Positions 23,601 through 34,900 of a stretch of DNA of 64,000 nt are shown here, piece by piece. The translations under genes were made by a program, and so were the position numbers. Numbering within the stretch: the stretch's first letter is position 1; each line of letters starts with the position of its first letter. Source of the DNA: Pieris napi (taxonomy: Eukaryota > Arthropoda > Insecta > Lepidoptera > Pieridae); NCBI RefSeq assembly GCF_905475465.1, contig NC_062256.1:2117662-2181661 (forward strand), written 5' to 3'. The notes under the pieces were generated by a model. It saw only the letters and a program-made list of their open reading frames with translations, ran no database searches and had not been told where the DNA came from.

Positions 23601-23765
23601 CTATTAATATCTTTTGTAATTTGTTAAAATTTTAGTGTGGACCAGGCTGAACTTGCACGGAAACGATATTTAAACAAACAACGCCAAAGCAGGTTTAGAG
23701 CAAGACGAAAATTTGAATCGCCTAGTACATCGCATCAAGCGCATGAAGAAGGGTTTATTTTGTAA
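11641..23765 (+). CDS. C2H2 zinc-finger protein, tandem copy 2 (spliced)
   Basis: Exons: 11641-11661 (MWDFGEM), 17461-17742, 18341-19074, 19366-19543, 19800-19857, 19952-20817, 21251-21360, 22774-23070, 23636-23765 (TAA), all in phase, about 891 residues. Order: N-terminal segment (8-101), central zinc fingers (about 102-405), acidic SUMO-motif exon (about 425-713), and a basic C-terminus (750-891). Compared with copy 1 it lacks exons 8 and 9, where a fold-back element (21788-22415) now lies. Exon 7 ends in phase 2 and joins exon 22774 as AA|C in frame. The first-exon donor GTAAGG is intact, unlike copy 1. Intron 1 is enlarged to 5.8 kb by nested transposons. Nuclear DNA binding is inferred. 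Linking the two last exons to this gene rests on splice phase and on similarity to copy 1's tail. Confidence 0.65.
11774..12589. mobile_element. hAT-like non-autonomous element with perfect 8-bp TSD
   Basis: Ends are CAGTGTGACCAGATTT and AAATCTGGTCACACTG, a perfect 16-bp TIR. AATAGAAT lies immediately outside both ends (11766-11773 and 12590-12597), an exact 8-bp target duplication. The length is 816 bp with no transposase frame. An 8-bp duplication and CAG terminus fit the hAT superfamily. The perfect duplication suggests a fairly recent insertion into intron 1 of copy 2. Confidence 0.85.
13560..13965. repeat. Dispersed repeat shared with 24475-24715
   Basis: ATTAATTCAAAATAAGG, CAAATAAATTACAG, GAATTTTTCACATA and CTACAACTTTGCCATTT occur in the same order at 24475-24715. 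The right edge here ends in a run of C. No coding capacity is seen. The family was not identified. Confidence 0.6.
14150..14945 (-). pseudogene. Broken THAP-domain / DDE_Tnp_4 transposase
   Basis: Three readable pieces on the minus strand. 14815-14935: RKWERALRRVNF... then CRLCTKHF..DF, the zinc-binding core of a THAP domain. 14590-14703: FLKKSAVPTLFS, the THAP C-terminal AVPTxF signature. 14174-14500: IMADRGFNVQDIF, NIPTFLKGKSQ and RQRVHIERLIGLSKTF, typical of the DDE_Tnp_4 endonuclease (second Asp and late Glu). The pieces are separated by stops and an intron-like gap, so the gene is dead. THAP plus DDE_Tnp_4 is a known transposase arrangement. The parent element may be the 12682-15679 insertion or a further nested one. 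Confidence 0.7.
15393..15591. mobile_element. Short MITE with AGCGGCACG termini
   Basis: Left GTATAACCAGCGGCACGTAA and right CGTGCCGCTAGTTATAC are inverted repeats that continue with CTAGCGCTG inside both ends. The element is about 199 bp, GC-rich inside (CGCGCGGGG, CTAGCCCCCC), and unlike its AT-rich surroundings. It is nested within the 12682-15679 element. Confidence 0.65.
15785..16363 (+). CDS. Transposon-borne helix-turn-helix protein, two exons, truncated
   Basis: Exon 1 15785-15823 (MSRKSQRVVFKSQ, donor CAG|GTATGT) joins exon 2 15974-16363 (acceptor TTTTAG) in phase 0, giving 142 residues. Residues about 45-62 read TAQAVGVSESTVTRILRE, a classic helix-turn-helix as in the DNA-binding end of Tc1/mariner-type transposases. 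The basic stretch LKKRRVRPRKF closes the ORF just before TAG, and EFDIG follows in frame after the stop. In complete relatives I would expect the DDE domain next, so this is probably the surviving 5' end of a transposase. It could make a stand-alone DNA-binding protein that competes for transposon ends; that is inference. Confidence 0.55.
18341..19543 (+). CDS. Copy 2 exons 3 and 4: central zinc-finger cluster
   Basis: Exon 3 (18341-19074) encodes CYIC...FRDHIRTH (C2H2), CWKC followed by CVGC...LRQHQWYC (C2HC-like), CHLC...INHMILRH (C2H2), CEKC...HVC and CGACKKRVTESSAAVHQ. Exon 4 (19366-19543) encodes CLTC...IKTHKMFYH. The exons are notably more GC-rich than the rest of the gene. The junction is GT|T, and the pair (912 nt) is a multiple of three, so its loss in copy 1 is frame-neutral. 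The finger order resembles multi-finger chromatin proteins, but no family match could be made by eye. Confidence 0.7.
19565..19755 (+). repeat. Decayed SINE, plus orientation
   Basis: CGTGAGGAAGCTGGAAGGCC, GTGTCAGGCGGAGAAAGCTG, GATCACCTACTTGC and GGTTGTAGCGCCATTGG are degraded forms of the SINE described at 6361-6567, in opposite orientation. It lies in the intron between exons 4 and 5 of copy 2. Confidence 0.55.
19952..20817 (+). CDS. Copy 2 exon 6: acidic SIM/SUMO-motif-rich exon
   Basis: 866 nt, paralogue of 4311-5245. The Asp run followed by VIII and AIVI is kept, as are six psi-K-x-E sites (IKSE, IKRE, VKIE, IKSE, LKVE, IKEE). Several short in-frame deletions distinguish it from copy 1, but no stop or frameshift is present. 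The C-terminal ENWHQDNFAYN before the donor is identical in both copies. Confidence 0.65.
21475..21640 (-). repeat. tRNA-derived SINE (reverse orientation)
   Basis: Same family and the same relative position (just after exon 7) as the copy at 6361-6567, so this SINE probably predates the gene duplication. The right part is shortened. Confidence 0.65.
21788..22415. mobile_element. Fold-back element with TIRs of roughly 100 bp or more
   Basis: Left CAGGGTGGCCAAAAAGTCGT and right ACGACTTTTTGGCCACCCTG start an inverted repeat that continues through GGGGATAGATGAGGTCAT, AAAAAATTGTTCTAC, AGGTCAACCCCTGCAGAG and ATAAATC with few mismatches. TATA (left) and TTTA (right) flank it. There is no transposase frame. 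It lies where exons 8 and 9 would be expected in zinc-finger copy 2. Confidence 0.7.
22774..23765 (+). CDS. Copy 2 terminal exons: basic C-terminal modules
   Basis: Exon 22774-23070 (acceptor GATTTTAG) reads AIEIEVVADVHHVHQQQ, then SNAERQKRYRERRKADK and SNAERQRQYRKSLRE. Exon 23636-23765 reads AELARKRYLNKQRQSRFRAR, then STSHQ and TAA. Donor AAAA|GTAATA and phases fit exon 7 of copy 2. The modules match those closing copy 1 (SNAEKCKNYRKRKK, SAERSRMYRLRKK), which supports them as the gene's true 3' end. The exon also stays open upstream to an ATG at 22622, so an independent small gene is an alternative. Confidence 0.5.
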
Positions 23766-26700
23766 TAATAATAATATTGAATAATCATTTACGTGAAATA
23801 ACAATTTTAAAGTGATAACTTCTTATGGGAGGGTAAACCGCTTCGTTACGTAACGCGTTACGGCGCCATACAGTTTCGCTCTCAGTCTAACTCGCAGCGC
23901 TAGCCGTATTTCGGTCAGACGTTTTTCCCTGTCTCTACTCAGTGCTTAGTGTTAGACATCGGTGGTTTAAATATGTAAAAGCTATAATCATTGCCAAAAT
24001 AAGCATGATTGGTGCGGAACTATCACAAATTGATTCAAGATTAAAAGAAAGGAAACTGGAAACTTTCAAGCAAATTTTTGTGGTTTTATTAAAAAATAAC
24101 CTTTCCTTATTTTATCATATTAATATCCATAAAATTTAAGTAATATGTTCTTCTAAAGTTAAACAATTTCAACATAGTTTAAAAATAAGTTGACTTCTGA
24201 CGGGCGTCCCGTGACGCACACATTTAGTTTTTTCTTATACTCTGATTTTAAATTCCGTAGAATTCTGACAGCTTTTGATAGGTCAGAGATGGTAAACCTA
24301 CACATATCAAGAAGGTAGACGATACATTTATTTTAATTAATAATTCCAATACTATCTTTTATTATTATCTGCCCAGGTGGGCGTCCTCTCTTTTTTTCTT
24401 GCAACTGGGCCATTCCAAGTATTCCTTCTAGACCCATCTGTCATCAGAAACGCGGGCTCATTTCCACTGCATATTTTGAGTATTAATTCAAAATAAGGTA
24501 AAAATAATTAGTTAAATCAAATAAATTACAGCGTGTTTAGGACATAAAAAGGGAAGTTTTCCAAATTTCGTGGGGAAAAATAAGTTTTGTAAAAAATAAA
24601 AATAAGAAACCAAAACTTGGTTTTTTGAATTTTTCACATACATTTTGAGGTTATGTAAAAAAGTGTAAATACAAAAGTGTTAGATCTTTTTACTATCTAC
24701 AACTTTGCCATTTGGTCTTTAGAGTCTTTTGTTCATTATACGCTATAATTGTCATTGCTATTGATTAACTACCGGCACAGGTTCTCAGACGGAACGGAAA
24801 TAAGAATTGAGTCCTAGAGGCAGTTAAACACCGAAGTTAAAATTTCTCAAGGTAGGAAGAAAATAAAACCATTCGTTTTCTTATTAATTTATTTATCAAT
24901 ATAATAATATGTATATTATGTATAACTTACAGCCTTCTACATGCCAGTCGGGATGCGTTTAAGAGGATTTAATTTTGAAAAAAAAAGTACACCTCATTTT
25001 GACAAGATAATGAACCCAACCTCAACCAGCGATCAAGCATCTTATTTAAATTTCTTAATTCTCAAGTACACTAGATTACCGACTAAAACCAGTTTCTATA
25101 TTTTAATAACAACGCATCGTTTTTGCATTGGATAGCACATCTAGGTGTAATATTACGTTACAAGTAAAATATAGAAACTCATTAATTTTGACCTACTATC
25201 AGTATTATACAAACAACCGTTTAGCAAATTAAAATCAAAAAAATTTAACTCAACAAATTTTCACTGGAAAAGTTAATTTACACCACTTATAACAGCATTT
25301 TTTTGTATTTTCATTTATACAATAATCCTAAATTTTAAGTTTTTTATCATCGTCTCCTTTGGCGTTCTTTCGAAAGAAATTGCAACAAAATACCTACTAA
25401 CTTAAAAACTTAACAAATCATATTGTTGCGGTATAGTTTTAAAAAGTTTTTAGAGTCAGACATTCAATTATTTTCAACATGAATACGCTTGTTACTCATA
25501 AGTCTACTTGCGCACTTCGATACATACTAAAAACCTTCTTTTGTATCTATTGCACAACGTAAAAATTTGAACCGTATAGCGTTTATTAATCAAACTTAGA
25601 TATTTTGCCAATTAACGTACGAGATATCAATTTTAAAACTATACCACAACACCTCGATCGCTTCCGAAACTCCCGCGTAATATGGGGACGGTATAATTTT
25701 TTTTTTACAACACAGAAATCGCAACCGACTGCCTTGCCCATAGCCAATAAATGACATAGACAATTCCAAGTCCCATAGATTCTAGAATTTTAAGAGATAC
25801 AGAAAATAAATATTTATTTACTATACGTGAAGGATTCCTATACTTAAAGATATAAGCAGTCTTGCTAAGCGATCAGATTATTAGGTAGGCCTCTAAATTC
25901 GTTATTTATGAACACTTGAATATTAAAATAAGACGTGATGTTAATGATATAATCTAAACATATTTTATTACGATTTCTGTGTTGAATTGTAAAAATAAAA
26001 ATGCTAACGGTTTTAAAATATATTAGGAACTATGTTTAACATGATAGAAGCGACCAAAGCGAACTAAAAATTACTATAAAGCACGCGGCTCCGGGTTCTT
26101 GGTAACGGAGATTTAATTTTTTTTGTATGGCAACCGCGCACTTTGCTTACGACATTTTTGGCGCCGGTGACACTCAATTTGACGTTTGACATGAAAGAAA
26201 TCAAAAACCATAGAAAAGTTTAATTCATCGTTTTATTCAGAGTTATGGGGTTTTGTAAACTAATTTCAACAGCAAATTGATATCACCGAAATCCAATGAA
26301 TCGTTAGCTCTTAATATTAATAAAAAAGCATCCTTATACACTAGAAAAAAAAGAAAAAATAATCGTCACACCCTTAACTTTGTTTATATTAGTGTAATAT
26401 ACATAAGATTATTTAGCCATGAATTAATCAAGAAGGAAGAGGATTTTGTTCAACTTCATTGAATTTTTACATGTTAAACGCTGTGAACTTTTAGAGGAAA
26501 TTCGTCTCTCTAATTGAAAAATTCATTTGTCAACTTAACAACCGAATAAAAAACCATATTGAGCAAGTTAGTGCAACTATTTTTTTGACACGTCTGTATT
26601 AAAATCACAAGATTTGTAAACTCATGAGAATTAGTTTGACGTGGAGTGCGTATTAGTGCATAAACGAAATGAGAGAACGTCAAATTTACGATTTAACTGT

Positions 26701-28988
26701 CAAGCTGTCAAAGTCAGCTGTCGAATTTAGTTTCAATGAATTTGTGCTAATTCGAAACGGCTATTCAACACAGACGCGTCATAAAAACTGAACGTGTTCA
26801 ATACATGTCTATACTTAATCTATGCGAAACTCACGTATTATACAAAAAAAACGAAATGTACGTCGTCGCAGGGATGTTGTGACATCGTATGTCAACTGTC
26901 ATGTGTATTGACAGTTGAGGTATGAAGATTGACATTCCACCTTTAAATTGGCAGATCGATTATGCTAATAATTATGCGAATAAAATATGTACTCGACAGC
27001 AAGCTTCGCGCACTAATGCGGTAGTGACGTTTACGGGGCTATTTACTTTTCTATGTGATTTAAAACTTGTTGAGAAAGATTTTTTAATATCAATGTCTAA
27101 TAGGAGGACCACAAACATCCCCGCGAGTGGCCCATTACGTGCATGCAACCTTAAAACAAAATAAAACCCATATGCTTTTTGTGTCGTGAACAAGTTGGCA
27201 GTATTAAAAAAAGGACCTCTCACGTTTAGCGTTTCAGTTATCTAATAATTATTATATCGTATCGTTTCCGAACGCTCGAAACCTTCAAAATTAACATCGA
27301 AAACTAGCACTACCGAAAATTACTTTTTACAAATTTCGTCTAAATAGCATAATAGCCAGTCTTTCCGACAGATTTTACGGGGCCATAAATAGTTCGGGCC
27401 TAGCGGAGAATTATTAGAGGCACGTGTAATTAATAAACATATTATTGGCTATATTTTAACAGTATACAGAAAGATTATAGTAAATTTTATTTTATAATAT
27501 TCCCGCTAGACCCACACGAAACGTAACTGTACAACAGATACCGGTCTTAGGACAACTGCGAGCGATTATAACGATTTTCTTTCCAGCTTTTTAATTAATA
27601 TAGAATGTTAAGAATAGGTAGCTTTGGCAATTGTAAAATGGAACTAACACGTCTTTGTCGAATGACAAAAAGGAAAGACCCTATTGTTAATTAAATAAGG
27701 GATAAATTAAGCAATAATCGCCCATCAAATTTGTATAGAAAAGATCATGATAGACCCCCTGAGAGCCTGGTAAAAATTGACAGATTCAAAATCGCCCGCC
27801 ATTGCCCATAGACACGACAGCACCACAGTGTTGCCACTTAACTACCAAAAGCTACTGCCTTATTCTGCATCAACGCCTACTTAGCCAAAGAATTTTTAAC
27901 GATTTATTTGGATTAATCTAGATATGCGCACAGGCAGTACAGTACACTAAGATGCTATTTTTGAAATCAATGTATATTAACAATGTCAAAAATATATATA
28001 AATATAGTTTGTAATATAACTATAGCTACTGAATGCGTGCAACGCGTAGCCTTATTGTCGATGCGTTTACAAGCTGTGGACAAAGAAAAAAACATTTTAA
28101 TTAAAGTTATCAAATAATATTTTAGTACAAATTTACTGAATCGAAATTTCTTCTGTGAAACGAATTTGTTATAACGATTTATTTTAGAAATAAAAAATGT
28201 GAAATGTCAGTGCATTTTAATTCTGTAAGTTTATTTAGTAAATTTATACTTATACGCTGATTATTTTCCTCATTCATAAAATGTTACTATTAAGAATGTT
28301 CTTAAGGATTACTTTACAATCTTTCTTTAAAATAAATATCTAGCCACGTTATACGTAGTTAAGAAATGGATGAATAAAGTGTCACTGTATAATGGAGATA
28401 AACTAAAGAGTCGAATCAAAGTTTTAGGGAGATCGACCGTCTAATTTTATCATTTAATTTATTTTTTAAGCAATAGATGGCGTTGTGCATGTATAAAACG
28501 CCACGGCATTACGACATCCTAGATATATATTATTTAGGATTTAATATTTAAATTTAAGATTTTACTGTATAAGTTAATAATACAATATCACATATATTCT
28601 CTCTAATCTCTTTAGTAAATTATAAAATAGTTGAAGTATGACGTCATCATCTTAACGTTTGTATTTTGCTCTTTGTACATTGACTATAAATGAGATATGG
28701 GGAGAGTATGATTTGACAGTAACTTAAATAAAAAGTTTGAAAAACTCACCTATGCTTCATTCACACACAGCCTGCAATCCCAGAAAACCGCGAGGTCGCA
28801 TCGTGACCGAAGTAAAACCGGTGATAGCCGGATTCGACCGGTCCGTACCGTCGAGAACCGGTTACATACACTTAACACTAGCGTTCAACACTTTGGGTCC
28901 ATAAGATTTTTTAATTTTTTTTTAGTTTTATTTATATAAAAATGCAATGTCCTATAATTACGAACGGCTCAGTCTATGTATATACACG
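23766..28988. other. 5-kb gene-poor spacer and probable LARP1 3' flank
   Basis: No supportable coding exon was found. Contents: a GC-richer patch with GTTACGTAACGCGTTACGGC at about 23845-23870, a dispersed repeat at 24475-24715, an inverted repeat pair at about 25424-25652, and otherwise AT-rich sequence. The right end should contain the LARP1 3' UTR. A minus-strand AATAAA lies at 28927-28932, 57 bases past the LARP1 stop, and is a possible polyadenylation signal, but others exist. Confidence 0.4.
24475..24715. repeat. Second copy of the 13.6-kb dispersed repeat
   Basis: It shares ATTAATTCAAAATAAGG, CAAATAAATTACAG, TTTTTTGAATTTTTCACATA and CTACAACTTTGCCATTTGG with 13560-13965, in order and orientation. 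This copy lacks the poly-C end. Confidence 0.6.
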
Positions 28989-31900
28989 TTATGTACGTTC
29001 CTCTGAACGCATCACTGCGTACGCGCCGCGACCGGCTGCTTCATTTCTTGATCCGGTTTTGATTTTGGTGCTGAAAACAAAATAATTTTATTATCCTGTC
29101 ACACATTTTTATTTGAATAATATACAGGATGTAATTAGATTGTTGTGTCAACATTGCACCCATACACATCATTAAAACGTGGCTGGAACGCCTTGGCAAC
29201 ACATTTTCTATCGCACTACTTTCGCAGTAACTCAGAATAGTTAACAAATCTATTCAAAGTGGACATTCAGTGCACAAATACTATATTAAACTCAATAATA
29301 TTAGTGTAAATAGCTTTCAAAAGTCCTTTTTTTTTCTTTTCCTATATAAAAAAAATTTAATAATTTTTTCGTGTTTGCGGGAGAATCTCAGTATTGTCGC
29401 CGTCGATTCCAATTATTGCATGACAATAGACCAATACAAATAGTTCTCAAACGTAGGGTTATACTAAAATTATTCTGGAATAGGCGTCATAAAAGTCATA
29501 CAAGCCGATATATACAATAAAAACATAGTATTTATATGCATAAATTGCCATTAAAAAGTATATAATGTACTTTTTTATACTTCTTTTGGCGCGTTAGGGA
29601 AAAATGATGAGAGTAATTTTTTTCTATTGTTAGTGTAGTTTTTTCTATAAACGTAGAATACATTTTTTGTAAATATTTTTATCTTGTTAAGCCAAAGAGG
29701 TATTACTTCTAACGCGTGTACATAAGTACACACGTATTTTAAATGTCAAATTATGCCTTAGCAGAAGCTCCGAAAATGAGGTACTTCATTTACCAGTTCC
29801 TCATTTCCTAAAGAGTATTTGGAAGTCGTATAGATATAAAAAAAACAGATACCTACGCCTGGTCCTGTTGATAGCGACAACGCTCTGTGCGCCGCAAGAG
29901 CCAGCTCGGCCGCGTTCGTTGTTGCCAGATGTGTTTGGAGCTCTACAATAAAATCATTATTTGATAACATTAAATATAATTTTTTTGTCTTATTAAGTGG
30001 CAGCTAGGTGAGGGGTACCGGGTTCGATTCCCGGTTCGAGGGCAAGTTTTAATTTAATTTAAATTTGTTCTCGGCCTTTGGGAGGGTTGTGCGGTACCGG
30101 GCGAGTGCTTAAGCCGTACATGGAGGACACGGTGGAAGTTCTAAAGACAAGCACGAATTATAAAAAATCCTATACTTGACGCTGGCTAATGCACAAATCG
30201 TGCTATAGCCATTTAAAAAAATATATATATATCAAATTAATATTAAAACATGAACAGGGTTAGCCTAAGTGACTTCCTCAGCTAGATCCACGCTCTTTCA
30301 AATTATATGAAGAACAAGGAATATGAGAATATCAGAATGAATTGGGGGTCGAAATTATGACGTACTTAGCACTAAGTCTCAAATCGAGGTAGCTGACCCA
30401 CGCATAGAAGGCATATTAAATGATCTTAAAAACAGACACACAAAAATGTCTGTCCCGTTTGCTTCGTTACATCAATTAATATGTAATGTCAGTTTTACTC
30501 ACTTGAAATAGTTCCTGTGGTGCTGATGGTGTGGTCTATCGCTTTCGGACACAGATCTGTGTCTGTCGTATGGCCGGGCGTGGGGTCCGCGGCCTGGTGC
30601 ATTGGGTCCTTGCGCACCCAATAGTTCGTTTAATTGGGGCTGGAATATAATGGATAAATGTTAAATGAGGGTAGATACAAAAATAGTTCTTAAATATCTC
30701 AACGAGATTAATTCATACGTGAAAGGATTTACAAATGATTAAACAAATTTACTTCAAACAAAAAATAAGGGTAACGTCATAAAATATATTTAAAATGAGG
30801 GTAGAATCGAATCTTACCTCAAGTACCCTGAAGTCCTCGATGGTGTTAAAGTTGGCGAGGTATCCTTTAAGTTTAGGCTCGACTTGAAGCGCTGCAGCAT
30901 GTTTGTAGTATTTCAGGAACGCCCAGAACTTTTCTAATCCATATAATTGACCTAAAATTAAATAAAATTTGTTTTAAACAGTTATTTTTGGAAATTATTT
31001 ACGACGAGCATGCATGGATGTCATGGATGAAGAGAAAGCAGTATGTCAGGACCGTAGCGAGTGGAGATCCGTGATCACTGCAGATTTCGGGAAAAATGCT
31101 TGATGATACCAATAAATAATTAGTAAAATCAATTTTACCATCAGAAGAATTAGTAATTTTAAAGTGACTACTAACACACATAAATAAGTTAAATTAAATA
31201 CGAAGACAGACATAGGACTAATGTCGTGTTTTTTTACGATAAAAATCCCAAATTTATTTAAAATTCTGTTCTATAATATATTTAAAGAAATAATATTACT
31301 CTATGTCACATGCTATGGAATCTAAAAAAGGTATGATTTTAAATCTCTATATATTAAAATTCTCATATTTGTTCCCATATTCCTCCGAATCGGCTCGACC
31401 TATTCTGATATTTTTATGCATATTCAGTAAGTCTGAGAATTGGCTACTATCTTTCAAACCCCTAAGTGATAAGGGGTGTTCACTGTTCACTCCAAAAAGA
31501 AAATTTATTTTTTAGAAAAAATGTTTTGTTTCAAATGATACAGCATACAAAAATACATACAACCCCTAATTTTCACCCCTCTACGATCAACTCCATTTTT
31601 TTATTATTGTATATAGTTATTTTTATTTAACTAAAAAATGTTTCCTACAAATAATATACATGGTCAAAACACAGCTAGTAACTCAATAAAATATATCCAC
31701 TCACCACCATTCTCATAGTCCTGCATAGTTTCAGTTTGGAAGTCTTTGTACAGTTCCGGACGGAATTTACGCTCAAGTCCGTACGAGTAGAAACGGAAAA
31801 GGCATTCGAGGCCGTACCGGAAACCAGCAATAGCGTCTTCATTCGCCAACGCTCTATACAAAATAAATAACAATTAATCGTAATTTCTTAATATTCCTCT

Positions 31901-34900
31901 TATTTTATATATAAAAACTGCGACTACCCTCAAAATATAATTTTAACTTTTGGTCACAAATCAACACCTGAATATAGGAATTGATAATACAAATAATAAA
32001 CTCGTGTAGAATTTGAATTATGAACGACAAAACTATTATAACGCACTTTTTAGACAGAATATCATTTTAACAATCATTTTAAAAGCATTTTAAAAGTTTA
32101 TTGCCAGTTCTTCCTTTCCGTTCTACGCCCTTGATTTGAGAACTGGCAGTAAATGTAAAAGTAGAAGCATTTCATGTATATTTCTTTTTTGACGTTCATA
32201 AGTGTACATTGTGTTACCTACATGAATAAATGATTTTTGACTTTTGAGTCTCTTGTATAGACTAAGAATAGATAAAAAGGGGCGGTAACATATAACTCAA
32301 TTTATTCAAAAAGAGTCAGTAATTCTTACCTGAATTCGTTGTACATGGTCCTGTTAAAGTGATCCCGAAGGAAGAAGGACCAGAAACGGAAGAGTGTGTT
32401 CATCTCTTGCGACTGACCGATTCCGAGCTTCTTGCGTTCTAAAGTAAATCAAAACTTTAATATGGGTCTAGCAATCATGAGTCTTTCATTGCATTGGAAT
32501 ACCGATTCACGGACTTTCATTCAATAAAACTTATAAAAAACGACTAAACTACAACTGCTAATCTTAGCCGATATTATTATAGGTACAATGAATGATGCTA
32601 TCAGATCATCTATACAAATGTATAAAACTAATTCAATATTGCTATTAAAAAATTAGAAGCAAACAGTTTAATACAGAAATAAATGTAATACAAAAGGAAA
32701 CTAAATAATGTGCAATTTTTGAATAAATTACCGTCTAAAATTCATAATAATAGCGCGTTTAGACTAAAATTGGGACGGCTGATGGCGACGTGTATCTCGT
32801 TTGTATATGTATAAAATTTTTATCTATAACCATTTTGTTCTAAAATGCTAGTTATAAAGGTTTTTCATAAACAATATTGAATTTGACGGCTCATTGGTCT
32901 AGTGGTTAGTACCCCTGACTGCGAATCCATGGTTCCCGGGTTCGATCCCCGGCTGAGCCAAACATAGATGTGATGAGCATTTGGTGTTGTGCTTAGGTCT
33001 TGGGTGTTTAAATATGTATTTATATTTCTATGTATCTATAATATGTATGTATATCCGTTGCTTAGTACCCATAACACAAGCTTCACCAGCTTAGCATGGA
33101 ACACCAAACGATGGTGTAAATTGTCCAATCAAAAAAAAAAAAATATTGCCACAATCATTTACTTAAGAGAGATCTAGTTGAATCTACAATAATATAAAAT
33201 TAATGAAAATTAATGCAGATGAAGCTACAAGGAGTTTACCTTTGAGGCACCGTGAGTGATATTTGTGATAGGCCTGTTGCGTGAAGTGGTTCTCTCGAAG
33301 CAATCCGTGCGACGGGTGATGGAAGGCGGGCAACGATTGAGGAGCGGAGCCGCATGACGAGCCTAGTGTCGGTGAAGTGCCGAGAGAAGATCTACAAACA
33401 GATTTGTATATATATATAAGTAAACCTATATTCTGTACTGAAAGAGCCGTCGTTGAATTTAATTTAATCCCACCTTGTTATTTTGACAATACTGTTATGT
33501 TACAATAGTTGAAATAAGTAATATGAAAAAGAAGTATCTACGTTTATATTATATTAGTTTAATTCAGCACAAAGCAATTGTCATTGGTCTAGTGGTGTGA
33601 GGAAGAAAATAACATATAGAAAAAATAAATCCAACTTCAAATGTCAAAAATATTTCTACTTACACATACTTTCGACAAAGAATGGATATATCAAAAACTA
33701 TAGTTTTATTAAAAGATATACTATATTAATAGGACTATGTTTCTGACAAATTTGTGGAGAAACACAGTTGGAACAGAAAAAGAAAAATGTGGGTACACTA
33801 AAAAAATATTTTAAAATGACGGTAGACAATAAATATATCAGGGTGTTTTAACAGTCGGTAAAACACATTGTTCCTAAATAATTAAGAAATGAAAATCTTA
33901 CCCGCTATCCCTATGATGTCTCCTGTGCTCGCGGATGTCCATGACCCACCCGATGTGATGCTCCACTGGAGGGTTCAGGCTGTGCCGCGTCTTGTGTTTG
34001 CGGCTGCTTCTAAAATATTCAGGTCTTACATTTATAACTAATTTAGTTAATTTAAAAAAAAAGGCAGTCATCGCAGCCCATAGACATCCATTTTTAGTGG
34101 ATGCGTTGGCGGCCTTTGAGGAAAACACTTGAATTTTGAATAGTTGGACGTTGTATCTCTCATCCCTCCCCACCAGGAGTCGATTCGATGTCGATTTTAT
34201 TTTATTTTATGGTTATGAAATTTTGAATTGCTACGGATCGTAGGGTGTTGAATCGAGGCAGGAGGGATCAAACCAAACGATTCTTCAGAACACTCACCGT
34301 ACCACACTTTATAGAAAACGCAAAGAGACGCAATGTCTCTGCGTAGAGAGAGAATCAAGCCGATCAGTAAGACATTGGAGATTGACAATTCGACATGCCC
34401 TTCGCTTAATTTAGTCAAAAGGAAGAGGATATTGTTATCAGTATTTTTTTCGTTTCAATAATTAAAAAAACTGAAATTAACCTTATAGTCTTATTTATTA
34501 GCATACTGTAATCGCAACAACTTTCGCACAAACAAGGAAGTTAAAATGTGTATCCTTTGGAATAGACATACCTGTTTTTGGTATGTATTCTTCTCTTTTG
34601 TTGGAGATAAAACTGACAACCTATCGTATGTTACCAATAAAAAAATTTAAAACCTGCTCTATTTCACTTTGTATTTATCTCCGTAAGAGACTATCTCTAT
34701 TCGTAAAGTCTTTTACACTCCTATCTCCTCTCATTCAGTTTAGAGCAATCTTCCTACAAGTGATTCATGCTATAAACGTCTTCTCTTTCTCCATCTCTTA
34801 CTCCTTCGCTCATAATTTTTCATAGAACAGGGGCAAACGGGCAGGAGGCTCACCTCATGTTAAGTGATACCAACCGTCCATAGACATTCATAAAGCCAGG

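Noticed and set aside
26277..26462. 61-codon plus-strand frame as a gene
   Set aside because: Lys/Asn/Ile-rich in AT-rich DNA, with no recognisable features.
26922..27164. 80-codon plus-strand frame as a gene
   Set aside because: No domain, no splice context and no support from neighbouring frames.
30020..30045. tRNA box B in LARP1 intron 23
   Set aside because: No acceptor or anticodon arm; the same sequence is part of the SINE at 63392.
32888..32959. A 72-nt tRNA-like sequence with paired acceptor ends and intact T arm
   Set aside because: The anticodon stem is mismatched and its loop oversized, and a SINE body and A tail follow directly. It is a SINE head, not a tRNA gene.
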